Shown: in pieces, positions 8,784 to 17,064 of the stretch
How the letters are laid out: each line of letters begins with the position of its first letter
How positions within the stretch are numbered: the first letter of the stretch is position 1
DNA from: Bacillota bacterium
Lineage (GTDB): Bacteria; Bacillota; Clostridia; Saccharofermentanales; DTU023
Assembly: GCA_023389255.1 (NCBI GenBank)
Contig: JAEWER010000017.1
Coordinates: forward strand, 1 to 31,550
Direction: 5' to 3'
DNA: 31,550 nt
Position numbers and translations under genes: made by a program
Notes under the pieces: model-generated
The model's input: only the letters and a program-made list of their open reading frames with translations
Databases searched by the model: none
What the model was told of the DNA's origin: nothing

Positions 8784-9824
8784 TTATTTACTAGCTAAAG
8801 TGGGGGCTTTAATCTTAGTTAAGAAGTAAGTACAGCCAAGATTTTTTGCTTTTTCCGTTCGTTCTAGCGTGTAGATAGCGTTATCTGCTTCTAGGTCACT
8901 AGGATATAAGGCAAAGATTGTTGAACCGCTACCCGTCATATCCATAAAAAGTGGATTAGTCGCTAAAACTAAGTCATACAGACAAGCAAAATCTGGCTTT
9001 AAGTCACAAACAATTGGTGTAAAGTCGTTTTGTAATTGGTATGCCTCGAGTTGAGGTACTAAGCGCATAAATCTCTCAGCTAGATCTTGTTGTTCTAAGA
9101 TAAGTTTGTCGCTCATGGACGACAAACTTTTTTCTTTTTTCTCTTCTCTACGCTGATCTAAAACAGAGAAAGCTTGAGCCGTACTAATACCAAAATTGGG
9201 CTTGATTAAAAGGCAGGTAAAAGGCTCAAGTGGTGGCAAGGGAGTTACAGTTTCGCCAGTGTCTTTTACTTCTGCGGTACCACCGACTAGACAGAAATAA
9301 ACATCAGAGCCTAGCTTGCTGGCAAGTTTAGGTAAAGTGGTAGCAATTTTAGCTTTGCTTTCTGGCGTTTGAGCAAATTCTTGATGTAGCAAGGCTAAGG
9401 CTTTGAGAGTTGCGGCGGCATCGGTTGAACCGCCTGCTAGACCAGCCTCAGCTGGTATGCGCTTGGTGAGTTTGATGTTGATTTGTGCGGATATAGCAAA
9501 TTCTGCCAGATAGAGTTCAGCTGCCTTAACGCAAAGATTATCTGAATTTGCGGGCACTGTTTTTACGTGTTGTGTAAGATTGGATAATTCGGAGTTTATG
9601 CTAGCTTCGCTATAACAGGTATGTGAGGCATCTTCTAAGCTGAGCTTAAAGTTAATCTGGCTTTTTTCACAAGTAAAATCGGCAATAACTTCTACTGTGT
9701 CAGCAAGTTCTACTTGTTGCATTACCGAGAGTAACTCGTGATAGCCACTTGCTTGTTTATCGCCGATGGCAAGAGATAAATTAATTTTGGCTGGTGCTAA
9801 AACTGAGATAGCGAGTTTTGACAT
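8784..9824 (-). CDS. ispE: 4-diphosphocytidyl-2-C-methyl-D-erythritol kinase (IspE)
   Basis: The enzyme phosphorylates CDP-methylerythritol in the MEP isoprenoid pathway. The N-terminus (APAKINLSLAI...GYHEL) is the family signature. The GHMP kinase glycine-rich ATP loop is present as PAEAGLAGGSTDAA. A second conserved block (MTGSGSTIFALY) lies near the C-terminus. At 346 residues it is longer than the usual 280-300. The excess appears to be a segment after the first ~40 residues (around LEDASHTCYSEAS) and another near REEKKEKSLSSM. GGAG lies about 12 bases upstream of the ATG. It is convergent with trkH. Confidence 0.9.
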   Translation of the reverse strand: MSKLAISVLAPAKINLSLAIGDKQASGYHELLSVMQQVELADTVEVIADFTCEKSQINFKLSLEDASHTCYSEASINSELSNLTQHVKTVPANSDNLCVKAAELYLAEFAISAQINIKLTKRIPAEAGLAGGSTDAAATLKALALLHQEFAQTPESKAKIATTLPKLASKLGSDVYFCLVGGTAEVKDTGETVTPLPPLEPFTCLLIKPNFGISTAQAFSVLDQRREEKKEKSLSSMSDKLILEQQDLAERFMRLVPQLEAYQLQNDFTPIVCDLKPDFACLYDLVLATNPLFMDMTGSGSTIFALYPSDLEADNAIYTLERTEKAKNLGCTYFLTKIKAPTLASK

Positions 9825-10162
9825 CTTGATACTCCGAAAACTGTTATTGGTAGCACTAAACTAGAATATTTGTTCCTAGTTATTTTAATAAAAACTAGTA
9901 GTTTAGAGTTGTTAGTTATATAACATAATGCGAATTTCTAACGGATATATTCCCCCCCAATTGACTACTTGATTGTAATTTTGGTGCATGTAAAGTTTTA
10001 GTGTATAAATGGTGGATACTATCGCTATTGCTATTACGAATGTGAGAGTATTACTTACCACGAGATAAAAACCTATACTGAAATCCGTAAAAGAAAAGCT
10101 ACAGAAATAATCTGTAGCTTTTTTGATCTTTAAGTTTTGAGAAAGCGAATTACAGGCCAAGT
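9825..10162. other. Intergenic stretch between ispE and the yitT-like gene
   Basis: This stretch holds the yitT terminator (10094-10122) and presumably the ispE promoter on the minus strand. An 82-codon minus-strand reading frame spans most of it, but it runs through the terminator hairpin and has no recognisable content. A short palindrome (GTTATATAAC, 9915-9924) and a C7 run (about 9952-9958) are present. I see no gene. Confidence 0.6.
10094..10122 (-). terminator. Intrinsic terminator downstream of the YitT-family gene
   Basis: A perfect 12-base stem (AAAAGCTACAGA / TCTGTAGCTTTT) with a 5-base loop. On the minus strand it is followed by TTTTCTTTT-like sequence, and on the plus strand by TTTTTT, so it could act both ways. 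It lies 41 bases past the stop of the minus-strand gene. Confidence 0.85.
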
Positions 10163-11245
10163 TTACATGAATTCTTGCAGGCTGGTCTCAAAGCCCTCGC
10201 CTTGTACCTCGCGTGCCTCAGCTACGGCGACAAAGGCTTTAGGATCTATTTCTTTAACAATACGTTTTAATCTAGGCAATTGACGTGAAGATAACACGCA
10301 GTAAATGATGGGACGTTCGTTACCACTGTACATGCCGATACCTTTGAGCTCAGTTGCACCACGTTTCAGCTCTATGAAAATAGCTGTGGCAATTGCCTGT
10401 TTTTCGCTGGTGACAATAAAAGCCATACGACTGTGGTCGAAACCTTCGAGCACGATATCAGTTGCCTTAGCTGAAAGCGACATCGCTGTAAATGAATACA
10501 TGACGAGCAAGAAAGCGGCAGGGTCGTCGTGGTAGAAGAATAAAGTTGAGATAACGATAGTAGCATCTACGGCAAGCATCATTTTGCCGATGGAAATATT
10601 GGGGAATTTGGTATGAATAACAACCCCTAGAATATCGGAGCCACCAGTCGTAAAACCACAACGCAAAACCACACCAATACCAATACCAAAGATGATGCCA
10701 CCAAACAAACAGAAGATGAAAATATCGGCAGGACCATTCATCGTCGGCTTGTTGATATAAGTATCAAACCAGTGCTTCATCCAAGGTTCAGTAACGATTA
10801 GAGCGCCTGAGTAAATAACGGAGCCAATAACACTCTTCCAAACGAAACGCCAACCAAAATTAAATAAACCTATGAGCAAAGGCGGTACGTTCAGAATGGC
10901 TACCATCGTACCAAACGACATAAAAGCCCCTCTGCCAGTCAATTGATAAACAATTGAGGCCACGCCCGAAACACCACCCAAAGTAAGTTTGAGCGGATTG
11001 TAGTACAAGTGAACAGCAACAGCGATAATCAAACAACCTAAGCATACTTGCAAGATATAACGAATCTCTTGCTTCCAATCGAAAGTACTTTTCAGATACT
11101 TCATCTCAACTGACGAAATGGTATCAGAATTGCCTGAGGGATCGGTTAGTTGTGCTTTTTTGCGATCTTTACGATCTAACCCTAGTTGCTTGATTAAGCG
11201 CTTGCGCAACGAAGCGGTTTCTTTGACATCGTTACTTTGCTTCAT
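10163..11245 (-). CDS. YitT-family membrane protein with C-terminal DUF2179 domain
   Basis: 360 residues. After a charged cytoplasmic N-terminal extension of about 60 residues (K/R-rich), about five or six hydrophobic helices follow. They include the family's LYYNPLKLTLGGVSGVASI block and GCGI/RCGFTTGGSDILGV region. The last ~90 residues form the soluble DUF2179 domain (RPIIYCVLSSRQLPRLKRIV). The family's transport function is not established, so none is assigned. The extension is longer than in typical ~280-residue members. AGGAG lies upstream of the ATG. It starts 23 bases after the mnmA stop and is probably co-transcribed with it. Confidence 0.88.
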   Translation of the reverse strand: MKQSNDVKETASLRKRLIKQLGLDRKDRKKAQLTDPSGNSDTISSVEMKYLKSTFDWKQEIRYILQVCLGCLIIAVAVHLYYNPLKLTLGGVSGVASIVYQLTGRGAFMSFGTMVAILNVPPLLIGLFNFGWRFVWKSVIGSVIYSGALIVTEPWMKHWFDTYINKPTMNGPADIFIFCLFGGIIFGIGIGVVLRCGFTTGGSDILGVVIHTKFPNISIGKMMLAVDATIVISTLFFYHDDPAAFLLVMYSFTAMSLSAKATDIVLEGFDHSRMAFIVTSEKQAIATAIFIELKRGATELKGIGMYSGNERPIIYCVLSSRQLPRLKRIVKEIDPKAFVAVAEAREVQGEGFETSLQEFM

Positions 11246-11268
11246 AACATCTCCTGAGCGGTCAAAAT

Positions 11269-12366
11269 TTATCCTACGATTTCGCCTCCGCCAATCACTC
11301 GATCGCCCACATAGAATACGGCGAATTGCCCAGGAGTTACGGCGCGCTGAGGCGTATCACAATGCACGCGAATATAGCCCTCGCCCATCTTTTCGTCAGG
11401 TGAGATGGTAGCTTTAGTAACACGTGCTTGATAGCGACCTGCCACCTCACATTTTAGAGGGAAATCGGGCATGGTTAAAGAGTTAAAAACTACATTTTTT
11501 ACTAAATAATCAGTTTTTAGCACACCCTGTTCTTCATCTACGATAACTTGGTTTTTCGCACAGTTGATACCGCATACCACCATGCGTTTACCAAAGGACA
11601 TGCCCAAGTGTTTGCGCTGCCCGATAGTATAGTTGCCGATGCCTAAATGTTTACCTAAAGTTTCGCCGCTAGGAGTGACAAAATCACCTGGTTTGCCTAG
11701 AGCATCGTGCTCTTCTAAGAGAGTTCTGTAGCCACGCTCAGGTGTAATGAAACAAATATCTTGTGAATCGCTTAAAGAAGCTGTGGAAAAGCCCACTTCA
11801 TTGGCTAAGCGACGCACATCTGGTTTAACTTTGTCACCCAAAGGAAAGAGGGTATGTGCCAATTTCTCTTGATCTAAATGGTAGAGTACATAGGTCTGAT
11901 CTTTTTTAGGATCGATGCCACGCCATAATTGGTATTCCATTTCACCGCTTGCGGTGGGAACATAGCGAATTTGAGCATAGTGACCAGTGGCAACATAATC
12001 AAACTCTTTGTCAGCTGCTTGTGCTAGCCAGTTGAATTTGAACTTCATATTACAGAGCACACAGGGGTTAGGGGTTAAACCTTGTTTGTATGCTTCGATA
12101 AAGGGTAACACGACTTCCTTATAAAAGAGTTTGCGAAAATCGAGCACTTTGAAATCTATGTCTAAAAATTCGGTTGCTCTCCTTGCCATGGCGATGCGCT
12201 GTTCATCGCCCTCAGGACTCATCTGATCTGCCCACAGTAGCATGAAAGCACCTGTGACATGATAACCCTGTTGTTTGAGCAAGTAAGCTGTCATGGTGCT
12301 ATCTACACCACCACTTAAACCTACTACTACTCGAGACTTGCTTGGATCTTTGGGAGCTCTTGCCAT
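11269..12366 (-). CDS. mnmA: tRNA-specific 2-thiouridylase MnmA
   Basis: The enzyme installs the 2-thio group on U34 of Lys, Glu and Gln tRNAs, using ATP and sulfur relayed from a cysteine desulfurase. The PP-loop (VVGLSGGVDSTM) is at the N-terminus. The first catalytic cysteine lies in TPNPCVLCNMKFK, the second in DSQDICFI, and DQTYVLYHL is also diagnostic. The size is normal for the family. The frame extends five codons upstream to an ATG at 12381, but GAGAGG sits seven bases before the ATG at 12366 and nothing resembling a ribosome site precedes 12381, so I take 12366. It is first gene of a probable mnmA-yitT unit. Confidence 0.93.
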   Translation of the reverse strand: MARAPKDPSKSRVVVGLSGGVDSTMTAYLLKQQGYHVTGAFMLLWADQMSPEGDEQRIAMARRATEFLDIDFKVLDFRKLFYKEVVLPFIEAYKQGLTPNPCVLCNMKFKFNWLAQAADKEFDYVATGHYAQIRYVPTASGEMEYQLWRGIDPKKDQTYVLYHLDQEKLAHTLFPLGDKVKPDVRRLANEVGFSTASLSDSQDICFITPERGYRTLLEEHDALGKPGDFVTPSGETLGKHLGIGNYTIGQRKHLGMSFGKRMVVCGINCAKNQVIVDEEQGVLKTDYLVKNVVFNSLTMPDFPLKCEVAGRYQARVTKATISPDEKMGEGYIRVHCDTPQRAVTPGQFAVFYVGDRVIGGGEIVG

Positions 12367-12441
12367 AAATAAACCTCTCATCTAAAAAACAGAACGATTA
12401 TAACCTAAAAAGTGCTCGCAAAAAGCATCGCTGTGCCTAAT

Positions 12442-12450
12442 TGGTATAAT
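12442..12450 (+). promoter_or_regulatory. Extended -10 promoter for tarI
   Basis: TGGTATAAT forms a perfect -10 hexamer with the TGn extension, about 75 bases upstream of the tarI ATG. No good -35 is visible, which is common for extended -10 promoters. On the opposite strand TATAAT also occurs at 12397-12402, suitably placed for the divergent mnmA gene. Confidence 0.55.
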
Positions 12451-12525
12451 TGCAACATAGTCGTGATAAAAGCCAGTACACTGTTCAGTATTTTGGCGAG
12501 ATACGGTTAAGTAAGTGAGGTAATT

Positions 12526-13254
12526 ATGCTATTTGCAGCAATTTTGGCTGGTGGTTCAGGCACCAGAATGAAGTTTTCTGATCTGCCCAAACAATTTTTA
12601 ATGTTGGGCGATAAACCAGTCATCATTCACACTGTAGAGAAGTTTTTGTTAGTAGATGAATTTGTTAAAGTCTATGTGGGTATTAATCCCGAATGGCATG
12701 GCTATTTTGAAGATTTAGTGGATAAGTATTTAAGTAGCGCCAAAGAACGTATTCAAATAATTGATGGTGGCAAAGATAGGACATCTACACTCACTAATGT
12801 ATTGACAGATATTAGAGAGAAAGCAAAAGAAGCAGGGGTATCAACAGAAGAAGTGTATGTAGTGACACACGATGCTGTAAGACCTTTTGTTGATTTGCGC
12901 ATCATTCAAGATAACATCAACAAGTTGCAGGAGTGCACCATGGTAGACACAGTAATTCCTGCGGTTGATACCATCATCGTTTCCAGTGATCACGAAACTA
13001 TTGAAAGTATTCCGGTGCGCAACACCATGTATCAAGGGCAAACACCCCAATCATTCCAGCTAGCAGCTTTCGATCGTATTTTTGCACAGTTGACTGAAGC
13101 AGAAAAAGCAGTTTTAACTGATGCTTGTAAAGTCTTCACACTTAAAGGCGAGCCCGTGCACTTGGTGGAGGGATCAGCTGCCAATATTAAGATCACAACT
13201 GTGGTCGATTTGAAGTTGGCACATGCCTTGATTGGAGAAACCTATGTTAAGTAA
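12526..13254 (+). CDS. tarI: D-ribitol-5-phosphate cytidylyltransferase (TarI-like)
   Basis: 242 residues. The enzyme joins CTP and ribitol-5-phosphate to give CDP-ribitol. The nucleotidyltransferase signature AAILAGGSGTRM followed by LPKQF is at the N-terminus. Conserved blocks THDAVRPF and RNTMYQGQTPQSF follow, and NIKITTVVDLKLA is near the end. IspD shares the fold and makes CDP-methylerythritol. I favour TarI because MYQGQTPQSF, the DGGKDR context and the C-terminus resemble ribitol-type enzymes, and because the next gene is a recognisable TarJ. IspD activity cannot be excluded, and no separate ispD is visible here. The stop overlaps the original tarJ start (ATG at 13244), as expected for coupled tarI-tarJ. 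Confidence 0.85.
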   Translation: MLFAAILAGGSGTRMKFSDLPKQFLMLGDKPVIIHTVEKFLLVDEFVKVYVGINPEWHGYFEDLVDKYLSSAKERIQIIDGGKDRTSTLTNVLTDIREKAKEAGVSTEEVYVVTHDAVRPFVDLRIIQDNINKLQECTMVDTVIPAVDTIIVSSDHETIESIPVRNTMYQGQTPQSFQLAAFDRIFAQLTEAEKAVLTDACKVFTLKGEPVHLVEGSAANIKITTVVDLKLAHALIGETYVK

Positions 13255-14256
13255 GCGTGTACAGCTACTTAGCCCTAATTTCTTTTCGGTTAACTTTTAT
13301 TCTGTGCCAGTAAGTAGCGATACTGTGTTGGTGAAGCCGTAGTATTTAGCGATATGCCATGCTGATCAGCGATATTACCAAGGCAAACGCAGTGCTGCAG
13401 TCTTAGAAAAAAGTTGCCGATGTCTCTGATTCATGAGTGCTCTGGAGTTGTTTCACAAGACTTTGGTACAGACTTCAAAGCAGGAGATAGAGTGGTAATG
13501 ATCCCTAATATCCCCGCTGAAGAACGAGAGGGAAAGTACGAAAACTACGGTAGAGAAGTTAAATTCAGATCCAGTGGTTACGACGGTTTCATGCAAGAAG
13601 TGTTAGCTCTTCCGCCAGATCGTGTGGTTAAAATAGGTAAGGCAGATCCCAAAACTGCAGCTATTACCGAGTTCTTTTCGGTAGCATTTCATGCGATTGA
13701 ACGTTTGCTGGATGCGACACAAGATGTGAGAGATTTAGCTCTGTGGGGGGATGGAAGTCTTTCTTATACTATGGCAGTTGCGCTACGTCACAGATTCCCA
13801 GAGGCTCGTCTCACAATTATCGGTAGAAATGACCACAAATTGCGGATGTTCACTTTTGTCGATCAAACTTTTAAGGCAGATGAAATTCCTGCTGATTTTA
13901 CTTGCCAGCATGCGATTGAATGTTGTGGCGGAGAAGGTAGTTCCTTTGCAATAGATGATATTATCCGCTACATCCTGCCGGAGGGAAAAGTTGTCTTAAT
14001 GGGTGTAAGTGAGAATAAGGTGGCGATTAACACCCGAGATATTTTAGAGAAAGGTCTAACTTTTTTAGGATCTTCTCGTTCGGGCAGACCAGATTTTGAA
14101 AATGCTGTACAAGCTATGAACATTCCGCAAAACGAAAGACGTTTAGCGAGAATAATTAATTATGCTGGCGAAGTAAAGTCGGTGGATCAGCTACATCGAG
14201 TCTTTGTCGAAGATATGGCGAATCCATTCAAAACAGTCTTCCGCTGGCAGATATAG
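13244..14256 (+). pseudogene. tarJ: Ribulose-5-phosphate reductase TarJ, broken near the N-terminus
   Basis: TarJ is a zinc-dependent MDR-family dehydrogenase that makes ribitol-5-phosphate for TarI. The natural start is the ATG at 13244 inside the end of tarI; translation gives MLSKRVQLLSPNFFSVN and onward, a good TarJ N-terminus. Codon 33 is TAG (13340-13342), where family members have Leu. The same frame then continues with YLAICHADQRYYQGKR, including the expected zinc-ligand Cys at codon 38. At the A6 tract 13407-13412 the frame shifts: one extra A would join it to KLPMSLIHE. From the TTG at 13414 the rest (280 codons) is intact, with GDG/GxG-like nucleotide-binding blocks, CCGGEG and GSSRSGRPDF. 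The intact part alone lacks the zinc Cys, so it is unlikely to be active. A sequencing error could explain the A-tract but less easily the TAG. Confidence 0.85.
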
Positions 14257-14266
14257 GGAGTTATAG

Positions 14267-15160
14267 ATGAGTGAGCAGCAGGTAACAGAACCCCTTAGTT
14301 CTAATGTTCCGAGTATTGCCGATTTTCAACAAAAGGCATTAGAAGTATTTTTGTATTTTGCAGATTTTTGTAAGGAACACAATCTGCGTTACTTTGTTTG
14401 TGGTGGATGTTGTATTGGTGCAGTGCGCCATAAAGGATTTATTCCCTGGGATGACGATATCGATGTTTTCATGCCCAGACCAGATTATGAACGGATGTGC
14501 CAATTGTGGCGGAACTACGGAGATACACAAAACTATACTCTCTGCCGTAGTAACGAGCAGATAAACTACCACGATTGTGGCATGTTGCTTAAAGATAATA
14601 ACTCCACTTTTATCCAGCAACATAGCCAAGCTGAAGATATTCACCATGGCTATATGATGGATATTATTCCACTGGACGGTGGTGCTCCACATGGGTTTAA
14701 GCGCAAAATGCAGAAGCTCTATGCAGCAGTGTTTTCGCTCTTTAATGCTCAACGTTTACCAGATAACCAAGGTAAGAAAATAAGAGCTTTAGCCAAGATA
14801 GCTTTTGCTTTAGTACCCAGTAAAAAGATGCGCTATAAGTTGTGGCGTTTTGCCGAGAAGAAAATGTCACAATATGATTTTGACGAAGCACCTTATATCA
14901 CAGAATTGGTGACAGGGTTTCGTTACATGAAAAACGAATATCCGCCAGAGGTCTTTGCCGGTGTGACTTATTTACCTTTTGAACATTTAGAAATAGCTGT
15001 ACCGCAAGGCTATGATACTTACTTGCGCATGGCGTTTGGTGACTACATGCAGTTGCCACCCAAAGAAAAAAGGGTACCCAAACACCAGGTAGCTTTTGTT
15101 GACTTGCAGACCCCATACACCGCCTATAAAGGCATTCACTATTGCCAGGAGCAGAAATGA
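14267..15160 (+). CDS. LicD-family phosphotransferase (first copy)
   Basis: 297 residues, nucleotidyltransferase-fold LicD protein. The family core CGGCCIGAVRHKGFIPWDDDID is at residues 45-66, with the metal-binding DDDxD at 62-66. MMDIIPLDG follows. A hydrophobic/basic middle (around 145-185) may touch the membrane. The C-terminus carries FGDYMQLPPKEKRVPKH, typical of the group. LicD proteins add phosphocholine or other phospho-groups to cell-surface glycans; fukutin and FKRP, which use CDP-ribitol, share this domain. The neighbours tarI and tarJ make CDP-ribitol, so ribitol-phosphate transfer is my inferred activity. GGAG lies between the tarJ stop and this ATG. The stop overlaps the next ATG. 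Confidence 0.87.
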   Translation: MSEQQVTEPLSSNVPSIADFQQKALEVFLYFADFCKEHNLRYFVCGGCCIGAVRHKGFIPWDDDIDVFMPRPDYERMCQLWRNYGDTQNYTLCRSNEQINYHDCGMLLKDNNSTFIQQHSQAEDIHHGYMMDIIPLDGGAPHGFKRKMQKLYAAVFSLFNAQRLPDNQGKKIRALAKIAFALVPSKKMRYKLWRFAEKKMSQYDFDEAPYITELVTGFRYMKNEYPPEVFAGVTYLPFEHLEIAVPQGYDTYLRMAFGDYMQLPPKEKRVPKHQVAFVDLQTPYTAYKGIHYCQEQK

Positions 15161-16029
15161 TGGAGCAGTTTGCGCTAACACCAGAGAATTTGCGTGAGGT
15201 GCAGTTATGTTGTCTAGATATTCTTAGAGCTCTAGACGATTTTTGCCAGAGACATAACTTGCAATACAGTTTGTGTGGTGGTTGTGCGATTGGTGCGCTC
15301 AGACATCAAGGCTTCATTCCTTGGGATGATGATATCGATGTGCACATGCCACGTAAAGATTATGAAAAATTAAATGAGCTGTGGGCACAAGATGAAGTAG
15401 CAAAGCGCTATACTTTGTGTCGTACCGGTAAAGGTAAGTTTTACGATACAATGCTGACTGCGCTAGTAGATGAGAGAACTACTTTTATTAAAGAGGGGCA
15501 ACAAGACCTCGATATTCCTCATGGTATTCGCCTAGAGATAATTCCGTTAGATGGTGCGCCCCCAGGTAAGTGGCAACGCAAAATACAGTTAGTTTATGCT
15601 TTAGTTTTTTATTTATTTAATCGCCAGTTTCCACCTGAAAATAGAGGAGGCATAGCAAGAGTTTTAGGCAAGGTTGCTTTGGCTGTAATACGTACACCCA
15701 AAGCAAGAGAAAAAGTATGGCGTTTTGTAGAGCGAAAAATGACGAAGTACCCATTTGGCTCAACACCTTATGTCACAGAACTATGTGTTACTTGGAAATA
15801 TATGCGCCAGCGTTATCCGTATGAAGTGTTTGCCTCAACCCGCAAGGCTGAGTTTGAAGGGGAAGAATTTAATGTACCAGTACAAGTAGAAAGATACTTA
15901 ACCCAAGCGTTTGGTGATTATATGAACCTACCACCAAAAGAACAGCGTGTACCCAAACATGATGCGGTGTTGATAGATACTAAAACATCATATAAACAGT
16001 ACAAGGGACAGCACTGGTGCAAAGAATAG
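15157..16029 (+). CDS. LicD-family phosphotransferase (second, tandem copy)
   Basis: 290 residues, clearly paralogous to the gene just upstream. Shared blocks include LCGGCAIGALRHQGFIPWDDDID (key DDDxD at residues 57-61), IIPLDGAPPGKWQRKIQ, YVTEL and FGDYMNLPPKEQRVPKH. I start it at ATG 15157, which overlaps the preceding TGA (ATGA) and has AGGAG at 15147-15151; the frame extends to a TTG at 15142 that lacks support. The two copies differ through most of their length, so the duplication is old and the enzymes may have separate acceptors. Function is inferred as for the first copy. Confidence 0.87.
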   Translation: MMEQFALTPENLREVQLCCLDILRALDDFCQRHNLQYSLCGGCAIGALRHQGFIPWDDDIDVHMPRKDYEKLNELWAQDEVAKRYTLCRTGKGKFYDTMLTALVDERTTFIKEGQQDLDIPHGIRLEIIPLDGAPPGKWQRKIQLVYALVFYLFNRQFPPENRGGIARVLGKVALAVIRTPKAREKVWRFVERKMTKYPFGSTPYVTELCVTWKYMRQRYPYEVFASTRKAEFEGEEFNVPVQVERYLTQAFGDYMNLPPKEQRVPKHDAVLIDTKTSYKQYKGQHWCKE

Positions 16030-16050
16030 AGTTGTTTAGAGGTATAAGCT

Positions 16051-17028
16051 TTGAGTTCTATTGATAAAAGTTGGAAATGTGCTTCGTTTTTTGCAGGAGT
16101 AGGAGGCATCGATTTAGGGTTTGAAATTGGTGGAGCATTTACGGTTGTTTACGCTAATGAATTTGATCGCTATCCTGTGAAGACTTATGAATTGAATTTC
16201 CCGATAAAAGTAGATGAAAGAGATATTTGCTCAGTTCCCGCCAGCGATATACCAACTGTAGATGTAATTATGGCAGGTTTCCCCTGCCAAGCTTTTAGTG
16301 TAGCTGGCTATAGACAAGGTTTTGCCGATGCGAAAGGAAGGGGCACTTTATTTTTTGAAGTGGCGCGTATTATTGAACAGAAAAAGCCACAAGTTGTTTT
16401 TCTAGAAAATGTCAAAAATTTAGTGAGTCACGATCAGGGGAGAACATTCGCTATCATTAGGCAAACATTAGTTGAATTAGGATATACAGTAAAACATCAA
16501 GTGTTTAATGCGATGACTCATGGTAATGTTCCACAAAACCGTGAACGTATCTATATAGTAGCCTTTAGAGATAAACAGACAGCAGAGCGTTTTCAATTCC
16601 CGAATTCTGTTCCCCTAACGTGTGATTTGACTGAGATTATTGATTTTGTTAATCCTGTGGCAGAGAAATACTACTATACTCCGGGTAAGTATGCAGGAAA
16701 TTTGTATGAAAAATTGATTTTCGCCATGGATGATGAGAGAGCTGTTTATCAATGGCGTAGAACATATGTGCGCAAAAATAAATCAGGAGTTATACCCACC
16801 TTAACTGCAAATCAAGGTATGGGCGGTCACAATGTTTGTCTAATTAAAACGCCATATGGTATACGAAAAATGACACCAGCAGAATACTTTAGAGCACAAG
16901 GGTTTCCTGAGAACTTTATCTTGCCAACAAATATGGCAGACAGCCGTTTATACAAACAAGCTGGTAATTCCGTATGTGTAACAGTAATTGCTAATATCGC
17001 GCAGGAGATAGAGAAAGCATTTAATTAA
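16051..17028 (+). CDS. DNA (cytosine-5-)-methyltransferase, orphan
   Basis: 325 residues. Motif I is ASFFAGVGGIDLGF, and the catalytic motif IV is GFPCQAFSVAG with Cys79. ENV is in VFLENVKNL, QNRERIYIVAF is motif VIII, and AGNSVCVTVIANI is motif X. The set and order are complete, so the enzyme should be active. The segment between motifs VIII and X (about residues 185-275) is the target recognition region; its specificity cannot be read by eye. The start is TTG at 16051 with AGAGG about nine bases upstream; no other start precedes motif I. It lies 21 bases after the second licD. I see no endonuclease or Vsr gene nearby, so this is either an orphan epigenetic enzyme or the remnant of a restriction system. 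Confidence 0.9.
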   Translation: MSSIDKSWKCASFFAGVGGIDLGFEIGGAFTVVYANEFDRYPVKTYELNFPIKVDERDICSVPASDIPTVDVIMAGFPCQAFSVAGYRQGFADAKGRGTLFFEVARIIEQKKPQVVFLENVKNLVSHDQGRTFAIIRQTLVELGYTVKHQVFNAMTHGNVPQNRERIYIVAFRDKQTAERFQFPNSVPLTCDLTEIIDFVNPVAEKYYYTPGKYAGNLYEKLIFAMDDERAVYQWRRTYVRKNKSGVIPTLTANQGMGGHNVCLIKTPYGIRKMTPAEYFRAQGFPENFILPTNMADSRLYKQAGNSVCVTVIANIAQEIEKAFN

Positions 17029-17030
17029 AA

Positions 17031-17056
17031 AGGACTGGCATCAGTCAGCCAGTCCT
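17031..17056 (-). terminator. Shared terminator between the methyltransferase and the convergent oxidoreductase
   Basis: A nine-base stem (AGGACTGGC / GCCAGTCCT) with an 8-base loop. On the minus strand it is followed by TTTTAATTAA, which suits the oxidoreductase gene ending at 17065. On the plus strand the tail is weaker (AGCTTTGATT). It starts two bases after the methyltransferase stop codon. Confidence 0.75.
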
Positions 17057-17064
17057 AGCTTTGA

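Noticed and set aside
9915..9924. Short palindrome GTTATATAAC as an operator
   Set aside because: Ten AT-rich bases are expected by chance; there is no supporting context.
9912..10160. 82-codon minus-strand reading frame between ispE and the yitT-like gene
   Set aside because: It runs through the yitT terminator hairpin, has no ribosome site I can see, and no recognisable domain.
12526..13254. IspD as the name of the cytidylyltransferase
   Set aside because: Family motifs and the following tarJ favour the ribitol enzyme; IspD was kept only as an alternative because ispE is nearby but in a different operon.
14267..17028. Restriction-modification or defence island around the methyltransferase
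   Set aside because: No endonuclease, helicase, toxin or recombinase gene is visible on either side; the neighbours are surface-polymer and metabolic genes.
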